Positions 46,677 through 57,540 of a stretch of 64,000 bases of DNA are shown piece by piece. Made by a program: the position numbers and the translations under genes. The notes beneath the pieces are model-generated. The model did not search any database. It was not told where the DNA came from and worked only from the letters and a program-made list of their open reading frames with translations. Source of the stretch: Ipomoea triloba (taxonomy: Eukaryota > Streptophyta > Magnoliopsida > Solanales > Convolvulaceae); assembly GCF_003576645.1 (NCBI RefSeq), contig NC_044923.1, positions 16,441,922 through 16,505,921 of the forward strand. The letters run 5' to 3'. The stretch's first letter is position 1; each line of letters starts with the position of its first letter.

Positions 46677-47935
46677 CAGATTTGACAGTTGTCTTCTCCG
46701 TAATTAATGCTATAGCAGTTTGGTCAGTCGGGTACACTGTTTCTCAGATATTATATGCTTATCAAAAACATATATTAGTATAGCGCGCAAAAAAAAGAAA
46801 AAAAAAGAAAATTATAAAAAAAGGTTTGAGAGAAATAACCTATGATAAGGAAAAAATAGTGTCCCACTTACTGTACTAGTTCGGTCGACCATTACACATG
46901 CCGAGTTCTGATTTTAGGATGTTGAATCTGGTCGGATCCAATGCCTTTGTAAATGTCTCCCAGTTGTTTGTCTGTTGGTATGTAGTGCATTTTTATGTCT
47001 CCACTTTCCACAAGATCCCTGATGAAATGATGTCTGATATCTATATGCTTAGTGCGGGAATGCTGGACAGGGTTTTTTGCAATATTGATAGCGTTGGTGT
47101 TGTCGCAATGAAGATCAGCACTACTGAACTTCAGTCCATAATCGTTCAGCATCTGTTTCATCCATATGAATTGAGTGCAGCAACTCCCAGCAGCTATGTA
47201 TTCAGCTTCTGCCGTAGATAATGAGATTGAGTTTTGCTTCTTGCTGAACCATGAGACAAGGTTTTTTCCTAAGAAAAAACACCCTCCTGATGTACTTTTT
47301 CTGTCCTCCAGATTTCCTGCCCAGTCAGCATCGCTGTATCCAAGTAGTTCAGTTCCTGAGTCATGCGAATACCATAGTACATAATTCACAGTCCCCTTAA
47401 CATATTTGATTATTCTTTTAATTGCATTCAAGTGTGCTTCCCTTGGATTTGCTTGGAAGCGTGCACACAGACCTACACTGAACATTATATCAGGTCTGCT
47501 TGCCGTTAGGTACAGTAGACTGCCAATCATACTTCGATAGAGTTTGCCTTCAACAGGTTTTGAGTTGGAGTCTTTTGATAGTTTTAGCGTTGTGGAAAGA
47601 GGTGTTTTAGCTTCCTTAGCAGAGTCAAGACCAAATCTTTTGACCAAGTTTTGGGCATATTTGGTTTGCGACAGAAACAACCCTGTTTCCATCTGTTTTA
47701 CTTGTAGACCCAAGAAGCATGTCAGTTCCCCTATCATGCTCATTTCAAATTCCTTTTCCATGACTTGAATGAACTCCTTAACATTTGCAGGGGATGTTGA
47801 GCCGAAGACGATGTCATCTACATAAACCTGGGCCACAGTTATGTGTCCAGTGGTCTTTTTAACAAACAGTGTTTTGTCTGCCCCACCGCGAGTGTACCCA
47901 TTTTTCAGAAGATATTGGGTGAGTCGTTCATACCA
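46677..47935. repeat. first copy of a 1259-bp exact duplication
   Basis: Bases 46677-47935 are the same, line by line, as 47937-49195, with a single N at 47936 between them. The segment covers the end of the Sirevirus pol (RT C-terminus and RNase H) and its downstream spacer. Perfect identity plus an N at the joint points to an assembly artefact. Confidence 0.95.
46892..47836 (-). pseudogene. duplicate copy of RT C-terminus and RNase H (Sirevirus pol)
   Basis: Starts at AQVYVDDIVFGSTSPANVKE, the RT catalytic YVDD, and runs through SLLYLTASRPDIMFSVGL, the RNase H GYSDADWAGNLEDRKSTSG, STAEAEYIAAGSCC and KHIDIRHHFIRDLVESGD. Near the end, after TDKQLGDI, the frame slips, so that the expected FTKAL...R continues in another phase. 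The sequence is identical to the end of the longer pol frame at 48152 and is probably not a separate gene. Confidence 0.85.
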
Positions 47936-48151
47936 NCAGATTTGACAGTTGTCTTCTCCGTAATTAATGCTATAGCAGTTTGGTCAGTCGGGTACACTGT
48001 TTCTCAGATATTATATGCTTATCAAAAACATATATTAGTATAGCGCGCAAAAAAAAGAAAAAAAAAGAAAATTATAAAAAAAGGTTTGAGAGAAATAACC
48101 TATGATAAGGAAAAAATAGTGTCCCACTTACTGTACTAGTTCGGTCGACCA

Positions 48152-51100
48152 TTACACATGCCGAGTTCTGATTTTAGGATGTTGAATCTGGTCGGATCCA
48201 ATGCCTTTGTAAATGTCTCCCAGTTGTTTGTCTGTTGGTATGTAGTGCATTTTTATGTCTCCACTTTCCACAAGATCCCTGATGAAATGATGTCTGATAT
48301 CTATATGCTTAGTGCGGGAATGCTGGACAGGGTTTTTTGCAATATTGATAGCGTTGGTGTTGTCGCAATGAAGATCAGCACTACTGAACTTCAGTCCATA
48401 ATCGTTCAGCATCTGTTTCATCCATATGAATTGAGTGCAGCAACTCCCAGCAGCTATGTATTCAGCTTCTGCCGTAGATAATGAGATTGAGTTTTGCTTC
48501 TTGCTGAACCATGAGACAAGGTTTTTTCCTAAGAAAAAACACCCTCCTGATGTACTTTTTCTGTCCTCCAGATTTCCTGCCCAGTCAGCATCGCTGTATC
48601 CAAGTAGTTCAGTTCCTGAGTCATGCGAATACCATAGTACATAATTCACAGTCCCCTTAACATATTTGATTATTCTTTTAATTGCATTCAAGTGTGCTTC
48701 CCTTGGATTTGCTTGGAAGCGTGCACACAGACCTACACTGAACATTATATCAGGTCTGCTTGCCGTTAGGTACAGTAGACTGCCAATCATACTTCGATAG
48801 AGTTTGCCTTCAACAGGTTTTGAGTTGGAGTCTTTTGATAGTTTTAGCGTTGTGGAAAGAGGTGTTTTAGCTTCCTTAGCAGAGTCAAGACCAAATCTTT
48901 TGACCAAGTTTTGGGCATATTTGGTTTGCGACAGAAACAACCCTGTTTCCATCTGTTTTACTTGTAGACCCAAGAAGCATGTCAGTTCCCCTATCATGCT
49001 CATTTCAAATTCCTTTTCCATGACTTGAATGAACTCCTTAACATTTGCAGGGGATGTTGAGCCGAAGACGATGTCATCTACATAAACCTGGGCCACAGTT
49101 ATGTGTCCAGTGGTCTTTTTAACAAACAGTGTTTTGTCTGCCCCACCGCGAGTGTACCCATTTTTCAGAAGATATTGGGTGAGTCGTTCATACCATGCTC
49201 CATTTTTCAGAAGATATTGGGTGAGTCGTTCATACCATGCTCTTGGTTTCAGAAGATATTGGGTGAGTCGTTCATACCATGCTCTTGGTGCCTGAAGATA
49301 TTGGGTGAGTCGTTCATACCATGCTCTTGGTGCCTCTTTCAGACCATAAAGGGCCTTTTTTAGTTTGTAGACGTAATCAGGATGCTGTGGATTCTCAAAT
49401 CCTTTTGGTTGAGCTACGAAGATTTCCTCATTGAGAAGTCCATTCAAAAAGGCGGTCTTTACGTCCATCTGGTTCAGTTGAAAGTTCAGAATGCAGGAGA
49501 CGGCCAACAGTAATCCGACTGACTCAAGTCTGGCCACAGGTGCAAACGTTTCTTCATAGTCAATCCCTTCAACTTGTGAGTAACCTTGAGCCACCAGTCT
49601 GGCCTTATTTCTGGCCACATTTCCCTGTTCATCGGTTTTGTTTCGAAAAATCCACTTTGTGCCTACTACATTCGCATCTAAAGGACAAGGCACAAGATCC
49701 CATACCTCATTTCTCTCAAATTGAGCAAGTTCATCCTGCATAGCCCTTATCTAGTCTTCATCTTGAAGTGCTTCTTTGTAATTCTTGGGTTCAAATTTTG
49801 ATGTGTAACACGCGTACCCAGATAACTCAGCTAGACTGCCTCTTAGCATTCCTCTGGTTCGAACACCGGCGGTGGGTGTCCCCAATATGTTCTCAGCGGG
49901 ATGATTCTTTTGAACATGTGTGGGAACTTGCTTTGACAGTGTAGATGGATGGTTACCTACATTTGGCTGTTGTTCAGTGGGTGATTTTGAGTCCTCTGAT
50001 TCCGATTTTAGCTCAGATTTCTTGATGCCTTTTTCATCGTCTGACTTTCTTTGGTATTGTTCAGTGTCTGGATCGGAGTCATCTAGTTCAGAGTCTGACT
50101 CAGATTTCTTGACTCCTTTTTCATCAGTTGTTTTTGTTTGGTTCTGTTCAAGATCAGCAGCTGGTAGATAATTTCCAACTGGTTGCGGTTGATCGTCTAC
50201 AATTACATTGACAGATTCTTGGATAGTCTTGATACGCTTGTTGTAGACTCTGTAGGCTCGACTATTTGGTGAGTACCCTAAGAATATGCCTTCATCACTC
50301 TTTGGTTCAAATTTTCCAACCTTTTCTCTGTCATTTAGGATATAGCATCTACTGCCAAAAATGCGAAAGTACTTCAAATTTGGTTTCCTTCCTCGCCACA
50401 GCTCATATGGTGTATGCGACATCCCAAGTCTAAGATACACTCTGTTGATTATATGACAAGCAGTATGAACTGCCTCTGCCCAAAAGAACTGAGGAAGGTC
50501 TTTGCTGTTTATCAAGACTCGAGCCATTTCTTGGATGGTTCTGTTTTTTCGCTCAACTACTCCATTTTGCTGGGGGGTTTTGGGGCTGAGAATTCATGGC
50601 TGATCCCATTTTTGGAGCAGAAGGTTGAGAAGTGCTGGTTTTCGAATTCCCTACCACGATCTGACCTAATCCTCACAATTTTACCAATATGCAAGCCCTT
50701 TTCTTTTTGCAGCTTCAAGCACAGTTTCTCAAAATGTTCAAAGGTTTCTGACTTGTTTCTGAGGAACATTACCCAACAAAAATGAGAGTAGTCATCAACA
50801 CAGACAAAGATGTACCTTTTACCTCCCAAACTTTCCACCTGTGTTGGTCCGATTAGGTCTATATGCAGAAGATCCAGACACGAAGAGGTTCCTATATGAT
50901 TGAAATGTTTGTGTGGGGTTCTGGTTTGCTTTCCCAGCTAGCACGGGCCACATACACCAATTTCCTTTACTTTGAACTTGGGTACCCCCCTTACACATTC
51001 ATGACTTATGAGATGGTTCATATCTTGATAATTCATGTGCCCAAGTCTTTGATGTCAGAGTTCTGTATTATCTGTGGTGGTGCTGCAACACAAAAGATTC

Positions 51101-51560
51101 GAAGACAGAATATAGCAATTGTCAGAGGATCTTATACCTTCCATAATAACTTTGTTCAGTTTGTCCTTAACAATGCATCGATCTTTCGTGAACCCTACAT
51201 TCAACTTTTGGTCACACAATTGGCTGATGCTGATCAGATTTGCTTTAAGACCCTGTACCAGCAGTACCTTCGATAGTGAGGGCAGTCCAGCTACATTGAG
51301 GATCCCAATACCCATGATGTCACCCTTAATTCCATCACCAAAGGTCACTTGTCTAGTGTATGGAATCACATTCTTGAGGAATTCTTTACTGCCAGTCATA
51401 TGCCTAGAGCAGCCACTGTCGAAATACCATTTTCCCTGTTCTTTTCCAAGAAGGATAGAGTAGCAAACTAGATCAGATTTTCTTACCCAAACTTGACGAC
51501 TAATTGGAGTGATCCATTTCTTTTGAAATTTGTCAGTTCTCTTATCACTATAGAACCTGT
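48152..51560 (-). pseudogene. Sirevirus pol: protease, integrase, RT, RNase H, interrupted
   Basis: From right to left on the minus strand: protease WYFDSGCSRHMTGSKEFL (about 51420), then the pre-integrase HQRLGHMN where the expected Trp codon is TGA (about 51055). Next is CGPC followed by TAG where CAG is expected (about 50943). Integrase follows: DDYSHFCWVMFLRNKSE, RSDRGREFEN and, after a slip in a C-run near 50575, the ARVLINSKDLPQFFWAEA and HTPYELWRGRKPNLKYFR blocks. RT begins at 49741 ([28 protein letters not shown]) with an odd in-frame array of AWYERLTQYL units, then YVDDIVFGS and RNase H to 48152. The element cannot make a functional polyprotein without read-through and frame correction. 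Confidence 0.85.
49155..49335 (-). repeat. four-fold in-frame repeat inside the RT domain
   Basis: The 42-45 bp unit containing 'gatattgggtgagtcgttca' and 'taccatgctc' occurs four times, encoding APRAWYERLTQYLL-type units one after another, where copia RTs have a single such segment. The first unit coincides with the end of the 1259-bp duplication and with the sequence before the N at 47936. This suggests that the array arose from repeated partial overlaps during assembly, though it keeps the reading frame. Confidence 0.85.
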
Positions 51561-51564
51561 AACA

Positions 51565-53231
51565 TTATAGTCTCGTGTGGCCTTTCTTGTAGCAGTAGTG
51601 ACATGTTGGATTATATTTCCTCAAAGTCTTCTGGTGGGTTTCAGCATTTGTCCAAGTACTAGTACCGGTAGGGACAAACTTAGTAGTGAAAGAATTTTGA
51701 GAGTTTTGAGTGTACCCCAAACCATTTCGAACGTTAGGTGATCTTCCGGAGTCAAGGATTTGATTGAGAGTTGATGTTGTGTTCATCATTTGAATCTGTT
51801 TCTTGTAAGCTTCCAATTCTGCCGAGAGCTTCATCACTTTGGAGTTGGACTCGGACAGTTCAGCATTTGTATCAGCAACTTGTTTCTTCAGGGATTCAAT
51901 GTTCTTTTCAAGAAACTCATTTTTTGAATTTGTGGTTGTGTGAGTCTTCAAGAGAATATCCCATTTCTTGTACAGTTTGATGTAGGATTGTTCAAGTTCT
52001 TCATAAGGTATTTTATCTACATCTTCATGATCTGAATCATTATCCAAATCCGAATTAGGTTCAGTAACAACTGCAGTGAAGGCTACGAAGTTTCCAGATA
52101 TTTCTTCATCTTCATCTTGAGCTTCTTCAGAACACTCTTCATCACTCCAGGTTGTTGCCTTCATGGACTTTTTTCTTTTGAGGTAAGTGGCACATTCCAC
52201 TTGAATGTGTCCGAACCCTTCACACTCTCTGCACTGAATTCCTTTGTTTTTTCCTAACTTCCCCTTGCTGCCATTGATTTTGTCGAGTCAAGTTTTGATT
52301 TTGACCGAACTGATTGCTTTGACTAAAGTTTTTCTGTTGATTCGAATTTGACGATTTTGACGGTTCGCGATGAGTTAGACGAGGATGGAGCAGCACTGTT
52401 GGGTCTGTTTTGTTGATTCTTGCCTCCTCTGTTTCTTCGATTTATTTGTTTGAGAATCTTGGTGAAATTTCTTGTTATCATTGCCACAGATTCATCATCC
52501 AATTCTTCACATTCTTCTTCTGAGTCACATTCTTCGGCAATAAACGCAACATTCTTGCCCCTTTTTGAGTTGTTGTCTTGCGATAGAATATCCATTTCGT
52601 ATGTTCTTAGATTGCTCATCAGTTCCGCAACAGATTTCGTTTCCCAGCCTACGCTTTCTTGAATTGCTGTGACTTTCATCCTGAAGCGTACAGGAAGGGA
52701 TCGAAGATCTTCCTGACCAGTTTGTCCGAGGAGAATGGTTCCCCCAATACGGCAGCTTCGTTCTTCAACTCTTGAACCCTAGCATTAAATTCGACGATGG
52801 TTTCTTCATCTTTCATTCGTAATTCTTCAAATCTGGTGAGGACTTGCTGCATCTTGGTTTGTTTAACAGAGGAGTCTCCTTCATAAAGTTTTTCAAGAAT
52901 TTCCCAGGCATCCTTTGCAGAACTGCATCCAGCATTAACCCGAATTGACCCTCATCAAGCGATCCGGTAATGGTGTTCAGTGCCTTGTTGTTGTTTTCAC
53001 TGTTGCTAATTTCCTCGGGGTCCATTGTTCAACCGGAGTAAGAATTTCTGACTTATCTTCTTGAGTCGTTTTGGGGTGAGTCCAGCCATGAGTGACGGCC
53101 TTCCACACATTTACTCCTTGTGCCTGAAGATAGATCTTGGTTCTTGCCTTCCAGTAGGCATAATTTGTCCCAATCAGTTGAGGAGGTCTTGCTTGCCCTT
53201 CTATATCTTCTTTAGAGCACACAGCAGCCAA
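51565..53231 (-). pseudogene. Sirevirus gag, assembled copy A, several frameshifts
   Basis: It begins MAAVCSKEDIEGQARPPQLI on the minus strand and includes NYAYWKARTKIYLQAQGVNV, ESVGWETKSVAELMSNLRTY, the zinc knuckles CRECEGFGHIQVEC and CHYCYKKGHTR, and a coiled-coil region (SLKKQVADTNAELSESNSK). At least three frameshifts (near 53030, 52690 and 52340) break it. At 52285-52300 the codon that is TAA in copy B is CAA here, so the two copies have different lesions. Confidence 0.85.
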
Positions 53232-53321
53232 TCTTGAGAAAAAGGGTTAGTAACAAGGAAAACAGAGAGATTCGAAAGAGTTTCAAAGGATCATTATCAA
53301 GGGAAAAGACCTTGAGGCTGC

Positions 53322-54169
53322 GCTCTGATACCAAGTGAAAAACTTAGACTACCGTGTTCTTGGTCTAAGATGCTAAAAGAGTCTTCCAACTATTAAATCC
53401 AATTACTAGATTTGTTAGATGACCTTTTAACTATTTACTGATCTAGTGCAAAGAATAGAACAAGGAGTATTATGCAGATAATGTGCAAAAATAACAAAGC
53501 AGTAAGAACACTAAGAATTGGTAACCCAGTTCGGAATCTCAATTCCTACATCTGGGGGCATCACTCTGATTGCCCAACTCTTCATTGATCAATCTGAAAT
53601 GTATCACCAATTTACAGTAGAGAATCACACGGCAACTCTAGAAATCTTCATCATCACCATTCTAGAGTTCAGCCTTGAAGAGTTGAGAATACTTGATCTC
53701 CCGATCTTCTTGAATTGAGGCTCCCCCTCAATCGTAGCGCAACTGGCTTTCAGAGTGACTGCTTGCCCAATACTTCATGAAGAAGATGCATCTTGAATCA
53801 AAGGTAAGCTTTGTCAAGATATCTTGTTATCACATCTAAGGAAGCTTTTCCATTCAGATCTTTTGTATTTTTCCGTTATTCAATCACTGGAAGTCCTCTC
53901 ATATATATATGTTGCCCAGATTCGGTTAAATCTGAAGTCTTCGTAACTGACTCTGAATCCTCTTCTTGTCTTCCTTGTCTTGGTCCAGTGTTTTGTTCAG
54001 CAAGTTGTCCATAAAGCCTTCTGATCCTTCTGCTGAACTATAAGAAACCTAATACATCATAAGACACTTTGTTTTTGAACTATCTGCTGAACTAACAAAT
54101 TGTCACAAGGACTTGTTACAACTTAGGGAGTTTTTACAAGTATTTTTCTTCTTAGCAATTTTATTAACA
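53322..54169 (-). repeat. 5' LTR (assembled copy A) with tRNA-Met primer site
   Basis: The LTR occupies 53336-54169. Two bases beyond it the minus strand reads TGGTATCAGAGC (53322-53333), the standard primer site complementary to initiator tRNA-Met. The flank ATATT at 54170-54174 is the target duplication. Confidence 0.92.
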
Positions 54170-54334
54170 ATATTTGTAATATAATCTTTTTCCTTTTTTT
54201 TTAACATCAGGTTACTGTGAATTGTGAACTGCTATTCGCAATAGCAATTGCAAACAATAGCACCTTGTTGTTGTTCGTAGTCCAAATTTCAATGCAAATA
54301 ATATTTTTTACTTGATGTCTAACAGTATCTCTGG

Positions 54335-54377
<43 letters not shown>

Positions 54378-54549
54378 GATTGTTGACGCGGTAAATTTGA
54401 TAAATATGATTAGTTTTATTAAATTTGAATATATTTGGATAATATTGATATTATCTAATTTGTTAACCCAACGGGGTAGCTCAAAGTGGCAAGGAGCTCT
54501 CTTTGTGGGGAGGAATTTCGGGAGAACCCGGGTTTAAATCTCAACGAGA

Positions 54550-54574
54550 NNNNNNNNNNNNNNNNNNNNNNNNN
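54550..54574. other. assembly gap of 25 N
   Basis: The run of 25 N is a fixed-size placeholder. Sequence on its right repeats sequence 3.1 kb to its left. Confidence 0.98.
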
Positions 54575-54688
54575 AAGGATAGAGTAGCAAACTAGATCAG
54601 ATTTTCTTACCCAAACTTGACGACTAATTGGAGTGATCCATTTCTTTTGAAATTTGTCAGTTCTCTTATCACTATAGAACCTGTAACA

Positions 54689-56362
54689 TTATAGTCTCGT
54701 GTGGCCTTTCTTGTAGCAGTAGTGACATGTTGGATTATATTTCCTCAAAGTCTTCTGGTGGGTTTCAGCATTTGTCCAAGTACTAGTACCGGTAGGGACA
54801 AACTTAGTAGTGAAAGAATTTTGAGAGTTTTGAGTGTACCCCAAACCATTTCGAACGTTAGGTGATCTTCCGGAGTCAAGGATTTGATTGAGAGTTGATG
54901 TTGTGTTCATCATTTGAATCTGTTTCTTGTAAGCTTCCAATTCTGCCGAGAGCTTCATCACTTTGGAGTTGGACTCGGACAGTTCAGCATTTGTATCAGC
55001 AACTTGTTTCTTCAGGGATTCAATGTTCTTTTCAAGAAACTCATTTTTTGAATTTGTGGTTGTGTGAGTCTTCAAGAGAATATCCCATTTCTTGTACAGT
55101 TTGATGTAGGATTGTTCAAGTTCTTCATAAGGTATTTTATCTACATCTTCATGATCTGAATCATTATCCAAATCCGAATTAGGTTCAGTAACAACTGCAG
55201 TGAAGGCTACGAAGTTTCCAGATATTTCTTCATCTTCATCTTGAGCTTCTTCAGAACACTCTTCATCACTCCAGGTTGTTGCCTTCATGGACTTTTTTCT
55301 TTTGAGGTAAGTGGCACATTCCACTTGAATGTGTCCGAACCCTTCACACTCTCTGCACTGAATTCCTTTGTTTTTGTTCCTAACTTCCCCTTGCTGCCAT
55401 TGATTTTGTCGAGTCAAGTTTTGATTTTAACCGAACTGATTGCTTTGACTAAAGTTTTTCTGTTGATTCGAATTTGACGATTTTCCGACGGTTCGCGATG
55501 AGTTAGACGAGGATGGAGCAGCACTGTTGGGTCTGTTTTGTTGATTCTTGCCTCCTCTGTTTCTTCGATTTATTTGTTTGAGAATCTTGGTGAAATTTCT
55601 TGTTATCATTGCCACAGATTCATCATCCAATTCTTCACATTCTTCTTCTGAGTCACATTCTTCGGCAATAAACGCAACATTCTTGCCCCTTTTTGAGTTG
55701 TTGTCTTGCGATAGAATATCCATTTCGTATGTTCTTAGATTGCTCATCAGTTCCGCAACCGATTTCGTTTCCCAGCCTACACTTTCTTGAATTGCTGTGA
55801 CTTTCATCCTGAAGCGTACAGGAAGGGATCGAAGGATCTTCCTGACCAGTTTGTCCGAGGAGAATGGTTCCCCCAATACGGCAGCTTCGTTCTTTAACTC
55901 TTGAACCCTAGCATTAAATTCGACGATGGTTTCTTCATCTTTCATTCGTAATTCTTCAAATCTGGTGAGGACTTGCTGCATCTTGGTTTGTTTAACAGAG
56001 GAGTCTCCTTCATAAAGTTTTTCAAGAATTTCCCAGGCATCCTTTGCAGAACTGCATCCAGCGATTAACGCGAATTGGCCCTCATCAAGCGATCCGGTAA
56101 TAGTGTTCAGTGCCTTGTTGTTGTTTTCACTGTTGCTAATATCCTCGGGGGTCCATTGTTCAGCCGGAGTAAGAATTTCTGACTTATCTTCTTGAGTCGT
56201 TTTGGGGTGAGTCCAGCCATGAGTGACGGCCTTCCACACATTTACTCCTTGTGCCTGAAGATAGATCTTGGTTCTTGTCTTCCAGTAGGCATAATTTGTC
56301 CCAATTAGTTGAGCAGGTCTTGCTTGCCCTTCCATATCTTCTTTAGAGCACACAGCAGCCAA
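54689..56362 (-). pseudogene. Sirevirus gag, assembled copy B, one nonsense codon
   Basis: A 311-codon frame from 56362 (MAAVCSKEDMEGQARPAQLI) runs to QQKNFSQSNQFG and then TAA at about 55425. The same frame continues as NQNLTRQNQWQQGEVRNK through the zinc knuckle CRECEGFGHIQVEC, a Glu-rich stretch (EECSEEAQDEDEEISGNF) and a coiled coil to CHYCYKKGHTRL at 54689. Copy A has CAA at the stop position. Gag packages the element RNA into particles. The long coiled-coil C-terminal part fits the large gags of Sireviruses. Confidence 0.88.
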
Positions 56363-56452
56363 TCTTGAGAAAAAGGGTTAGTAACAAGGAAAACAGAGAG
56401 ATTCGAAAGAGTTTCAAAGGATCATTATCAAGGGAAAAGACCTTGAGGCTGC

Positions 56453-57311
56453 GCTCTGATACCAAGTGAAAAACTTAGACTACCGTGTTCTTGGTCTAAG
56501 ATGCTAAAAGAGTCTTCCAACTATTAAATCCAATTACTAGATTTGTTAGATAACCTTTTAAACTATTTACTGATCTAGTGCAAAGAATAGAACAAGGAGT
56601 ATTATGCAGATAATGTGCAAGAAACTAACAAAGCAGTAAGAACACTAAGAATTGGTAACCCAGTTCAGAATCTCAATTCCTACATCTGGGGGCCATCACT
56701 CTGATTGCCCAACTCTTCATTGATCAATCTGGAAATGTATCACCAATTTACAGTAAAGAATCACACGGCAACTCTAGAAATCTTCATCATCACCATTCTA
56801 GAGTTCAGCCTTGAAGAGTTGAGGAATACTTGATCTCCCGATCTTCTTGAATTGAGGCTCCCCCTCAATCGTAGCGCAACTGGCTTTCAGAGTGACTGCT
56901 TGCCCAATACTTCATGAAGAAGATACATCTTGAATCAAAGGTAAGCTTTGTCAAGATATCTTGTTATCACATCTAAGGAAGCTTTTCCATTCAGATCTTT
57001 TGTGTTTTATTCCGTTAGTTCAATCACTGGAAGTCCTCCTCATATATATATGTTGCCCAGATTCGGTTAAATCTGAAGTCTTCGTAACTAACTCTGAATC
57101 CTCTTCTTGTCTTCCTTGTCTTGGTCCAGTGTTTTGTTCAGCAAGTTGTCCATAAAGCCTTCTGATCCTTCTGCTGAACTATAAGAAACCTAATACATCA
57201 TAAGACACTTTGTTTTTTGAACTATCTGCTGAACTAACAAATTGTCACAAGGACTTGTTACAACTTAGGGAGTTTTTACAAGTATTTTTCTTCTTAGCAA
57301 TTTTATTAACA
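56453..57311 (-). repeat. 5' LTR (assembled copy B) with tRNA-Met primer site
   Basis: LTR 56467-57311. The primer site TGGTATCAGAGC on the minus strand is at 56453-56464. The flank ATATT (57312-57316) equals the flank at 43012-43016. Confidence 0.93.
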
Positions 57312-57480
57312 ATATTTGTAATATAATCTTTTTCCTTTTTTTTTTAACATCAGGTTACTGTGAATTGTGAACTGCTATTCGCAATAGCAATTGCAAACAA
57401 TAGCACCTTGTTGTTGTTCGTAGTCCCAAATTTCAATGCAAATAATAGTTCTTTTACTTGATGTCTAACAGTATCTCTGG

Positions 57481-57483
<3 letters not shown>

Positions 57484-57534
<51 letters not shown>
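57484..57534. repeat. (TA)n microsatellite
   Basis: About 50 bp of TA repeats; copy A (near 54339-54377) has a shorter, interrupted version. The TRIM-like element inserted at its right edge. Confidence 0.9.

Positions 57535-57535
<1 letters not shown>

Positions 57536-57540
<5 letters not shown>

Larger units (their letters stand above)
51451..54549. repeat. copy A of a ~3.1-kb near-identical duplication ending at the N gap
   Basis: Starts 'aaggatagagtagcaaacta', as does the first sequence after the N gap (54575). It runs through the same gag, primer site, 5' LTR and flank to 'acccgggtttaaatctca', just before the gap. Copy A has many single-base losses relative to copy B (for example 'gaccttttaac' against 'aaccttttaaac'), the signature of lower-quality consensus at a contig end. 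Confidence 0.93.
43017..57311 (-). mobile_element. Sirevirus-type (SIRE/Maximus) copia element with env-like ORF, drawn with assembly duplications
   Basis: On the minus strand the order is 5' LTR, tRNA-Met primer site, gag, protease, integrase, RT, RNase H, env-like ORF, polypurine tract, 3' LTR. The 5-bp flanks are ATATT at 43012-43016 and ATATT after the 5' LTR (57312-57316; also 54170-54174 in the other assembled copy). LTRs are about 835 bp with TGTTAAT...TTTTTCA ends, and the 3' LTR differs from the 57-kb copy by only about ten changes by eye, so insertion is recent. A reading frame downstream of pol is the Sirevirus hallmark. Two internal segments appear twice around Ns, so the true element is probably about 9.9 kb. 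Confidence 0.88.

Noticed and set aside
46898..49743. Plus-strand ORFs across the Sirevirus pol region
   Set aside because: They are antisense shadows of RT/RNase H; their exact doubling follows the assembly duplication.
53322..53335. A tRNA gene, suggested by tRNA-like text
   Set aside because: It is the tRNA-Met primer site of the LTR element. The other tRNA-like boxes (57629, 63900, 2290) belong to SINEs, lacking cloverleaf ends.
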